A DNA stretch of 64,000 bases from DATLGB01 sp038258425 (GTDB lineage: Bacteria; Actinomycetota; Thermoleophilia; Solirubrobacterales; Solirubrobacteraceae), in the NCBI GenBank assembly GCA_038258425.1, contig JBBSPV010000020.1, positions 1 through 64,000 of the forward strand. The letters run 5' to 3'. Below are positions 57,797-64,000 of this stretch, piece by piece (position 1 is the stretch's first letter; each line of letters begins with the position of its first letter). The position numbers were made by a program, and so were the translations under genes. Under the pieces are notes generated by a model. It saw only the letters and a list, made by a program, of their open reading frames with translations. It did no database searches and was not told the origin of the DNA.

Positions 57797-57834
57797 CGCT
57801 AGCTAGGTTAGCATCTAGTGGCTAAGAGCTAGCG
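57797..57834. promoter_or_regulatory. Nested inverted repeats upstream of the phasin gene
   Basis: Outer arms CGCTAGCT (57797-57804) and AGCTAGCG (57827-57834) are perfect complements. Inner arms TTAGC (57808-57812) and GCTAA (57821-57825) pair around nearly the same centre. The stretch is locally AT-rich and starts 27 bases upstream of the phasin ATG, where a repressor would block transcription. Confidence 0.6.
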
Positions 57835-57915
57835 GCTGCGCCGTCCACCTGGGCGTGGTGGCCCGGCTCAGGCTCCCCGACGACGAGCGCCGACGGCTCG
57901 TAGGCTTCCCACACC

Positions 57916-58653
57916 GTGAGCGTTCCCGCCGCCCGTCCCGCGGAGCCCGTCACCGCGGTCGCCGAGCACGACGTCGTCCGGCCGGTCCTCGAGCAGGCCT
58001 GGACCCGGGTCACCTACCTGCACTGGCCGTAAGACCCGGAGGCGGTGCGGGCGCTCCTGCCCCGCGGGGTCGGGCCCGACGTCGTCGACGGCGTCACCTG
58101 GGTCGGCCTGATCGCCTTCGCGATGCGGCGGGTCGGCGTCCTCGGCCTGCCGCCCCTCCCCTATCTGTCGGCGTTCCTCGAGACCAACGTGCGCCTCTAC
58201 AGCGTCGACGCCCGCGGCCGCCGCAGCGTCGTGTTCCTGAGCCTGGACGCCGACCGCCTGCTTCCGGTGCTGGCGGCCCGGGCCGGCTACCGCCTGCCCT
58301 ACGTGTGGTCCTCCATGCGCCTGCACGAGCGCGCGGACGTGCTCACCTACACCACCCGCCGCCGGGGCGGCGGTGTCCGGTCGACCCTTCGTGTGCGCCT
58401 CGGCGGCGACGTGGAAGCCGACCCGCTCGACGACTTCCTGACGGCGCGCTGGGGTCTGCACAACCGGTGGTACGGCGCGACCGCCTACGCCCCCGTCGCC
58501 CACCAGCGGTGGCCGCTGCGCGCCGCCGAGCTGCTCGAGCTCGACGACGGGCTGGTCACGGCGACCGGCCTCCCCGCCCCCGTCGGCCCGCCGCGCGTGC
58601 TGTACTCGCCCGGCGTGGACGTCCGCATCGGCAGGCCGTCGCGACTCCGTTGA
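57916..58653 (+). pseudogene. DUF2071 (YqjF-like) protein interrupted by a TAA codon
   Basis: From the GTG at 57916 the frame reads VAEHDVVRPVLEQAWTRVTY, then LHWP, a TAA at 58030-58032, then DPEAVRALLPRGVGPDVVDG and an intact DUF2071 body to 58653 (TWVGLIAFAMRRVGVLGLPP, FLETNVRLYSVDARGRRSVV, WGLHNRWYGATAYAPVAHQR). The family's conserved step is LHWPxDPexvrxLLP, so one codon (often Tyr or Val) has become TAA, for example by a single change from TAC. Translation could restart at the GTG at 58045, losing the first beta strand. Function of the family is unknown. Confidence 0.75.
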
Positions 58654-58729
58654 CGGGACGCGAGAACGCAGTCAAGTCCGGAGTCGTCACCCATCCCGGT
58701 CAGTGGTGGCGGCGACGTCGCGGGCCGGT

Positions 58730-59317
58730 CTACCCCGTGGCGGTGCCGTCCGGCTGATGCGCGAAGCGGGCGTGCGCGGCCCGGCTGACCGGGCATTCGC
58801 GGCTGCGAACCCCGCACACGCCGGTGTCGCAGAGCCGGCACATCCAGCGCGTCGCCCCGGGCTCGCGGATCAGCGTGACCACCATCTGGGAGATCAGGCC
58901 CTCGAAGACCGCCCGGTCCGCCGGCGACAGGACGCCGAGCGCGTCCTGGAGCACGTCGGCCCGCGCCCGGGTCGCACGCTCGGCGGCGCGGCGGCCGGCG
59001 GCCGTCAGGCGTACGGTGGTCGACCGCCCGTCCGCCCCGGCCTCCCGCTGCACGAGGCCGCTCGCCTCGAGCCGGTCGACGAGCCGGACGGCGCCCGAGG
59101 AGGTGACGCCGAGCACCTGACGCAGCCGGTCGATGGTCGGACGGTCGAGGAAGTGCTGCAGCGCCGACAGGGCGACGCCGGCCGTCTCGGAGCCCGGTCG
59201 CCCCGCCGGCCCCGCCGCCTGGCCGACGCCGTCGCGCATCCGGTCCGAGACGGCGAGGGTGAGGGCGCCAAGGACGTTGGCGGTACGGTCGAGGGCCGCC
59301 GGCTCGGGACGGCTCAT
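58730..59317 (-). CDS. MarR-family regulator with a C-terminal cysteine cluster
   Basis: 195 residues. The winged helix reads LSALQHFLDRPTIDRLRQVL, then GVTSSGAVRLVDRLEASGLV, and the wing GADGRSTTVRLTAAGRR. The dimerisation helices are followed by an unusual tail, RWMCRLCDTGVCGVRSRECP. It has four Cys in a C-x2-C-x4-C-x6-C pattern and could bind zinc or an iron-sulfur centre, or sense oxidants. It is the second gene of a cupin-MarR operon (10-base gap). A perfect palindrome precedes the cupin gene, suggesting autoregulation. Confidence 0.9.
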   Translation of the reverse strand: MSRPEPAALDRTANVLGALTLAVSDRMRDGVGQAAGPAGRPGSETAGVALSALQHFLDRPTIDRLRQVLGVTSSGAVRLVDRLEASGLVQREAGADGRSTTVRLTAAGRRAAERATRARADVLQDALGVLSPADRAVFEGLISQMVVTLIREPGATRWMCRLCDTGVCGVRSRECPVSRAAHARFAHQPDGTATG

Positions 59318-59327
59318 GCGACCGCGC

Positions 59328-59726
59328 TCACGCGCTCCACGCGCCGGGCAGCTGCTCGACGTCGTCCGGCAGCGACTCCACCGCGGGCGCGCCGAAGGCG
59401 ATGAACTCGAGCCCGTCCGGCCCGGCGGCGAAGGCCCGGCTGACCTCGGGGGCGACGCGGATCGCGTCCAAAGCCCGCAACTCGACGATCTCGTCGTCGA
59501 GCTTGACCCGGCCGCTGCCCTCGAGCACGACGTAGAGCTCCTCCTGGACGTGATGGCGGTGGCCGAACGGGGCCGCGTAGTCCGGCGCGAGGCGCTGCAG
59601 GCTCATGCCGCTCTCCTGCAGGCCGAGGTCGCCGGACGCGAACCGGGCCTCCATGTCGGGGGCGAACCCGAACTTCACGGCGGAGTCCTCGACGTCGCGC
59701 AGGTGCTTGACGGTGAACGTGCTCAT
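59328..59726 (-). CDS. Single-domain cupin protein
   Basis: 132 residues from the ATG at 59726. The cupin motifs are GHRHHVQEELYVVLEGSGRV (motif 1, with His/His/Glu metal ligands) and DAIRVAPEVSRAFAAGPDGL (motif 2, where the usual His is replaced by Ser/Arg). Such proteins may bind a metal and a small ligand or be a dioxygenase. It heads the operon with the MarR regulator. Confidence 0.82.
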   Translation of the reverse strand: MSTFTVKHLRDVEDSAVKFGFAPDMEARFASGDLGLQESGMSLQRLAPDYAAPFGHRHHVQEELYVVLEGSGRVKLDDEIVELRALDAIRVAPEVSRAFAAGPDGLEFIAFGAPAVESLPDDVEQLPGAWSA

Positions 59727-59747
59727 GTCGCTCCTCTCGGTGTTAGG

Positions 59748-59762
59748 TGCGTGACTCACGCA
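59748..59762. promoter_or_regulatory. 15-base palindrome, probable MarR operator
   Basis: TGCGTGA-C-TCACGCA is perfectly symmetrical and sits 22 bases upstream of the cupin ATG and about 67 bases upstream of the divergent Mop-domain gene. The length and symmetry suit a MarR dimer. Confidence 0.65.
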
Positions 59763-59828
59763 TTACCCACGCCCCGGCGGTTTCGAACCCGGCGGATGAC
59801 CCTGCCGCTGTCGGGGAAGAAGGGGCGG

Positions 59829-60035
59829 ATGAGACTCAGCGCGCGCAACCAGCTCGAGGGCACCGTCCAGTCCGTGACCGAGGGTGCGGCGATCGCCAAC
59901 GTCGAGATCGACGTCGGCGGCCAGCGGCTCGTCGCCTCGATCACCGTCGAGGCGGCCCGCGAGCTCGGCCTCGAGGCGGGCAAGCCGGCGACGGCGATCG
60001 TCAAGGCCTCCGACGTGCTGCTCGGCGTGGACTGA
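59829..60035 (+). CDS. Mop/TOBE-domain molybdate-binding-like protein
   Basis: 68 residues, a single TOBE (Mop) domain: MRLSARNQLEGTVQSVTEGA, IANVEIDVGGQRLVASITVE and LGLEAGKPATAIVKASDVLL. Free Mop proteins (molbindins) assemble into rings that store molybdate or related oxyanions in the cytoplasm. No molybdate transporter or Mo-enzyme gene is in the window. The cupin-MarR operon is divergent from it across the palindrome. Confidence 0.9.
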   Translation: MRLSARNQLEGTVQSVTEGAAIANVEIDVGGQRLVASITVEAARELGLEAGKPATAIVKASDVLLGVD

Positions 60036-60041
60036 CCGCGC

Positions 60042-61292
60042 GTGCCCGCTCGATCGCGACGGACCGCCCTCGCCGGGCGCATCGCCCGGCGCACGGCGCT
60101 CGGTGTCCTGGGCGCGCAGGCGGCGATCGTCGCCGGACTGACGGCCACCGACGCGTGGCGCAAGCGGGTGCGGCCGCAGTCGGCGAGCTTCCCGCGCACC
60201 GAGGCGGCCGACGTGCCGGTCGGCGACTCGGTGACCACGACCTACACGTACGGCACGGCGCTCTACGAGGACATGCTCGCGGCGATCCGCGGCGCGCGTT
60301 CGCGGGTGCTGTTCGAGTCCTTCATCGTCAAGGGCGACGTCGTCGGCCAGGAGTTCAAGCGGGCGCTGATCGAGGCGGCCGAGCGGGGCGTCGAGGTGTT
60401 CGTCGTCTACGACGGCTTCGCCAACCTCGTCGTACCGCGCGCGTTCTTCGACTTCCCGGCCGGCGTCCACGTCATCCGCTATCCGGTCTTCCGCGCCGGG
60501 ATGCTCCTTCTCGACCTCCGCAAGTCGGGCCGCGATCACCGCAAGCTGCTTGTGGTGGACGGGGAGGTCGGCTTCGTCGGCGGCTACAACGTCGGCAGCG
60601 CCTACGCCGAGAAGTGGCGCGACACGCACCTGCGGATCAGCGGCCCCTCCGCATGGGAGCTCGAGAACGCCTTCGTCGACTTCTGGAACCTCCACCGGGC
60701 CGACAGCCAGCCCCGGCTGGCCAGCCACGGGGAGTCCGTGTGGGAGTCGCGCCTGCGCGTGTACCGCAACGTGCCGGCCCAGCTCATCTATCCCATCCGG
60801 GGGATCTACCTCGAGGCGATCGACCGGGCCCACGAGCGGATCTCGATCACCCAGCCCTACTTCATCCCCGACCGCGAGGTCGTCCGCGCACTGCTGGACG
60901 CCGCCCGGCGCGGGGTCGACGTCCGGGTCCTCATGCCGGAGGCCTCCAACCACGTCGTCGCCGACTGGCTCTCGCGCGGCTTCTACACGACGCTGCTGCG
61001 CGGCGGGGTGACGCTGTGGCTCTACCAGGACGCGATGGTCCACGCGAAGACCGCGACCATCGACGGACGCTGGAGCACCGTCGGGTCCGCGAACATCGAC
61101 CGCCTCAGCCTGACGGGCAACTACGAGATCAACGTCGAGATCTTCGACGAGGCCTTCGCCGAGCACCTCGAGACGATCTTCGCGGCCGATGTCTCCAACG
61201 CCCGCCGGCTGAGCGCGGAGGAGTGGCGCGGCCGGCCGGTCGCGGCGAAGTTCTCCGAGCTCGTGCTCCGCCCGCTGCGTCGGCTGCTCTGA
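60042..61292 (+). CDS. Phospholipase D-family protein, cardiolipin synthase-like
   Basis: 416 residues from the GTG at 60042. An N-terminal hydrophobic segment (ALGVLGAQAAIVAGLTA) probably anchors it to the membrane. The two HKD motifs are DHRKLLVVDGEVGFVGGYNV and VHAKTATIDGRWSTVGSANI, both complete, with the usual Gly/Ser and Asn partners. Such enzymes make cardiolipin from phosphatidylglycerol or CDP-DAG or hydrolyse phospholipids. It lies 6 bases after the Mop gene. Confidence 0.9.
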   Translation: MPARSRRTALAGRIARRTALGVLGAQAAIVAGLTATDAWRKRVRPQSASFPRTEAADVPVGDSVTTTYTYGTALYEDMLAAIRGARSRVLFESFIVKGDVVGQEFKRALIEAAERGVEVFVVYDGFANLVVPRAFFDFPAGVHVIRYPVFRAGMLLLDLRKSGRDHRKLLVVDGEVGFVGGYNVGSAYAEKWRDTHLRISGPSAWELENAFVDFWNLHRADSQPRLASHGESVWESRLRVYRNVPAQLIYPIRGIYLEAIDRAHERISITQPYFIPDREVVRALLDAARRGVDVRVLMPEASNHVVADWLSRGFYTTLLRGGVTLWLYQDAMVHAKTATIDGRWSTVGSANIDRLSLTGNYEINVEIFDEAFAEHLETIFAADVSNARRLSAEEWRGRPVAAKFSELVLRPLRRLL

Positions 61293-61530
61293 CCGCTCGT
61301 CCCGGTCGGCGGAGCCGACCGCCACCGCGACGACCGCGTCACGGTGCGTGCACGATGATTGGCACGTAGCCACTCGTCGCTTGATAGGTTCGGCGGGTTC
61401 ATCTGCTCCCGGTCACCGTTGTCGCCCCGTCGACGTGCGCGGCCCTTGTGGCGGCGGTCGCCGCCGTGCCCGACGTCGCGGGCGCTGCAGCGAGGCTGCA
61501 GGTCCCGGACTCCTCCTCGGGGAAGGCCGG
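61293..61530. other. 238-base intergenic region upstream of the MMPL gene
   Basis: No gene is visible. The middle (61350-61400) is less GC-rich (ATGATTGGCACGTAGCC, then CTTGATAGGTTC) and is the most likely promoter region for the transporter. I see no convincing paired -35/-10 boxes, riboswitch or terminator. Confidence 0.4.
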
Positions 61531-64000
61531 GTGACCCCCCTGCTGTACCGGCTCGGCCGGGCCTGCGTCGCGCACCGCTGGGTCGTGGTCGGGATCTGGC
61601 TCGTCGTCTTCATCGTGCTCGCCGCGTGGGCACGTGCGGAGGGCCCCAACGTCAACGACAACCTCACGCTGCCCGGCAGCGACAGCCAGCGTGCCACGGA
61701 CGTGCTCGCCAAGCGCTTCGCGTCCAAGGCCAACGGCACCAACCCGGTGGTTCTCATCGCCCCCCAGGGCCAGAAGCTCACGGACTCCAGGTACGCGACA
61801 CCCGTGGCCGACACCACCAAGGCCCTGAAGGGCGACTCGGCCGTGCGCGCGGCGGTGAGCCCGCTGACCCAGAAGGGCAAGGCCAACCTGTCCAAGGACA
61901 AGGGCACGGGCTTCATCTCGCTCGAGCTGCGCCTGAGCCCGTCGCAGCTCGACCTGGACACCGCCGACCGGCTGGTCGGCGAGGCCGATCCGGCGCGCAA
62001 GGCCGGGCTCTCGGTCGGCTACGGAGGCTACCTCGGCCAGAAGGTCTCCAAGCCCGAGACGCACGTCAGCGAGGTCGTCGGCCTCGGCATGGCGGTCATC
62101 GTGCTGTTGCTGACCTTCGGCACCGTCGTGGCCATGGGCCTGCCGATCATCACCGCGCTGATCGGCCTCGTCAGCGGCCTGTCGATCGTCACGCTGCTCA
62201 GCCAGGTGGCCGAGGTGCCGACCGTCGCCCCGACGCTCGCGACGATGATCGGGCTGGGCGTGGGCATCGACTACGCGCTGTTCGTGGTCACCCGCCACCA
62301 GGCGCAGCGGCGCGAGGGGATGGACACGCGAGAATCGATCGCCCGGGCCACCGCCACGTCGGGCGGGGCGATCGTGTTCGCGGGCACCACGGTGATCGTC
62401 GCGCTGCTCTCGCTGATCGTCGTCGACATCCCGCTCGTGACGACGCTCGGCTACACCTCCGCGCTCGTCGTCCTCGTCGCCGTGCTCACCGCCATCACAC
62501 TGCTGCCGGCGCTGCTGGCCGTCGTGGGCGACCGGATCGACCGGTTGAGGCTCCCGCATCGCCACCCGTCGGCGGACGACCACCCGCACGGCTGGGCCCG
62601 CTGGGGCGAGGCGGTCGCCCGCCGGCCGCTGCCCGCGCTCCTGGGGGCGGTCGTCGTGCTCGCGCTGCTCGCGGTGCCGACGCTCGACCTCTACCTCGGC
62701 CAGCAGGACAACGGCGCCCTGCCCAAGAGCACCGACGCCCGCCGCGCCTACGACGGCATCACCGCCGGGTTCGGGCCGGGCACCAACGGCCCACTGCTCA
62801 TCAGCGTGGACCTCTCGGCCAAGCCGGCGAAGGCCGACCAGGACCAGCTGAGCAAGCTCGACAGCTCGGAGAAGTCCGACAAGTCGAAGGCGAAGAAGTC
62901 GGCCGACGAGCAGGCGAACCAGATCGCCGCGCAGCTCGAGGCGCAGGGCGTGCCACCCCAGCAGGCCCAGTCGCAGGCGCAGTCCCAGGTCAAGCCCGGC
63001 CTCGACAAGCAGGACTCGAAGATCTCGAAGTCCTACGGCGACAAGCGCAGGCAGGCGCAGCAGAGCGCGACGGACCCGCGCCTGCAGACGCTGCGCGACG
63101 ACCTGGGCAAGACCAGCGGCGTCAAGTCGGTAACCCAGCCCCTGGTCAACCCCAAGGGCACCGCCGCCGTGATGACCGTGACGCCGACGACCGCGCCCTC
63201 GGACCGCAGGACGGAGCAGCTCGTGCGCCGCCTGCGTGACACGACGATCCCCAAGGCCACCAAGGGCCAGGGGCTGACCGCCGACGTCGGGGGCACGACC
63301 GCCGGCTACGTCGACCTTGCTGACGAGATCTCCAGCCGCCTGGTCCTGACCATCCTCGTCGTCGTCGCGCTGAGCTTCCTGCTGCTCGTCATGGCCTTCC
63401 GCTCCATCGTCATCCCGCTCACCGCGGGCCTGATGAACCTCATCTCGATCGGGGCGGCCTTCGGCGTCGTGTCGGCCGTGTTCGAGAAGGGCTGGGGGAT
63501 CGGCCTCGTCGGCCTGGACTCGGAGGTGCCGATCGTCTCCTTCGTGCCGCTGATGATGTTCGCCATCCTCTTCGGGCTCTCGATGGACTACGAGGTCTTC
63601 CTCATGACCCACATCCGCGAGGCGTGGCTGCGCACGGGCGACAACCGGGCCTCCGTCGTGCACGGCATCGCGACCACGGGCCGGGTCATCACCTCGGCGG
63701 CCCTGATCATGGTCAGCGTCTTCTTCGCGTTCATCATCAACGGCGACCCGACGGTCAAGCAGTTCGGCGTCGGCATGGGTGTCGCCGTCGCCGTCGACGC
63801 GACCCTCGTGCGCTGCCTGCTCGTGCCGGCGGTCATGCTCATGCTCGGCCGGGCCAACTGGTGGTTCCCGCGCTGGCTGGACCGCGTCGTGCCGAACGTC
63901 TCCATCGAGGGCGAGGAGTGGTTCGCCGAGCACGACGCCGCCCTCAGGCGGGAGGCGGAGGCTCGGGAGGCGCCGCTGGACGGCCCCGGCCCGGGCGGAC
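61531..64000 (+). CDS. MMPL-family RND transporter (3' end outside the window)
   Basis: From the GTG at 61531 the frame runs 823 codons to the window edge without a stop. It has two copies of the RND layout: one TM, a large extracytoplasmic domain, then five TMs. Visible are GLGMAVIVLLLTFGTVVAMG, MIGLGVGIDYALFVVTRHQA, then the second half MMFAILFGLSMDYEVFLMTH with the Asp-Tyr proton-relay pair. The second outer domain holds a long Lys/Ser/Gln/Ala-rich helical insertion (about residues 430-510). MMPL proteins export lipids or other hydrophobic compounds in actinobacteria. The acidic tail suggests the end is close. Confidence 0.93.
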   Translation, partial: MTPLLYRLGRACVAHRWVVVGIWLVVFIVLAAWARAEGPNVNDNLTLPGSDSQRATDVLAKRFASKANGTNPVVLIAPQGQKLTDSRYATPVADTTKALKGDSAVRAAVSPLTQKGKANLSKDKGTGFISLELRLSPSQLDLDTADRLVGEADPARKAGLSVGYGGYLGQKVSKPETHVSEVVGLGMAVIVLLLTFGTVVAMGLPIITALIGLVSGLSIVTLLSQVAEVPTVAPTLATMIGLGVGIDYALFVVTRHQAQRREGMDTRESIARATATSGGAIVFAGTTVIVALLSLIVVDIPLVTTLGYTSALVVLVAVLTAITLLPALLAVVGDRIDRLRLPHRHPSADDHPHGWARWGEAVARRPLPALLGAVVVLALLAVPTLDLYLGQQDNGALPKSTDARRAYDGITAGFGPGTNGPLLISVDLSAKPAKADQDQLSKLDSSEKSDKSKAKKSADEQANQIAAQLEAQGVPPQQAQSQAQSQVKPGLDKQDSKISKSYGDKRRQAQQSATDPRLQTLRDDLGKTSGVKSVTQPLVNPKGTAAVMTVTPTTAPSDRRTEQLVRRLRDTTIPKATKGQGLTADVGGTTAGYVDLADEISSRLVLTILVVVALSFLLLVMAFRSIVIPLTAGLMNLISIGAAFGVVSAVFEKGWGIGLVGLDSEVPIVSFVPLMMFAILFGLSMDYEVFLMTHIREAWLRTGDNRASVVHGIATTGRVITSAALIMVSVFFAFIINGDPTVKQFGVGMGVAVAVDATLVRCLLVPAVMLMLGRANWWFPRWLDRVVPNVSIEGEEWFAEHDAALRREAEAREAPLDGPGPGG

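Noticed and set aside
58030..58032. In-frame stop in the DUF2071 gene as a second recoded codon
   Set aside because: It is TAA, not TGA or TAG. DUF2071 proteins have no redox Cys at this place and no SECIS-like hairpin follows.

Overview
The window comes from a very GC-rich bacterium. GTG and TTG starts are frequent, and neighbouring genes are often coupled through 4-base ATGA/GTGA/TTGA overlaps. The protein repertoire (class III-type PHA synthase with phasin, WYL, TetR and MarR regulators, DUF6325, LURP-one, MMPL and CDP-alcohol phosphotransferases) suggests a high-GC actinobacterium, most likely Thermoleophilia/Solirubrobacterales (Conexibacter/Solirubrobacter/Baekduia-like). That placement is inference from family resemblance; there is no rRNA here to confirm it.

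Layout. (1) 1-5.1 kb: a minus-strand operon with a formiminotransferase-like protein, a small membrane protein, an MBL-fold hydrolase, hisS, aspS and an edge-truncated membrane protein. (2) 5.2-6.9 kb: an unrecognised conserved gene, an MDR-family NADP-dependent oxidoreductase and a tRNA with a CAT anticodon. (3) About 6.9-23.4 kb: an accessory region beginning with an integrase N-terminal fragment beside the tRNA. It holds an M19 dipeptidase, a metallophosphatase, a DUF2235 hydrolase, a holin/endolysin pair and, divergent from it, a translationally coupled SLATT-TIR-SLOG operon. LURP-one, antiporter, HdeD, DUF6325 and sulfatase genes follow, with several decayed fragments. (4) 23.4-40.4 kb: chromosomal genes for drug export (MFS with a divergent WYL regulator and paired palindromes), TetR/GNAT, a frameshifted SDR, an aminotransferase plus RraA-like pair, a secreted subtilase, an animal-type heme peroxidase, an NhaA-thioredoxin fusion, SthA transhydrogenase and DsrE.

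(5) 40.4-48.5 kb: a tightly packed operon of radical SAM protein, mercuric-reductase-like flavoprotein, degenerate CDP-alcohol phosphotransferase and a YnjBCD-type ABC importer, facing a second, intact CDP-alcohol phosphotransferase. Parts recall the E. coli ynjBCD-ynjF group. (6) 49.2-50.65 kb: ECF sigma factor, zinc-finger anti-sigma factor and a peroxiredoxin-like gene. The last has an in-frame TGA at the first position of a CxxC-type motif, followed by a hairpin that fits a bacterial SECIS element, so it is a candidate selenoprotein. (7) 50.7-54.8 kb: a beta-propeller protein, dehalogenase, AhpD-like and VOC proteins, and a TetR/FMN-reductase pair that appears to have lost both N-termini in one deletion. 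(8) 54.9-57.8 kb: a PHA locus with a small coiled-coil subunit, PhaC, PhaB-like reductase, XRE regulator and phasin. (9) 57.9-64 kb: a DUF2071 gene broken by TAA, a cupin-MarR operon behind a perfect palindrome, a Mop/TOBE protein, a phospholipase D-family protein and an MMPL transporter running off the edge.

The two strongest leads are the candidate selenoprotein at 50.0-50.65 kb and the SLATT-TIR-SLOG operon with its divergent lysis genes at 11-16.3 kb.
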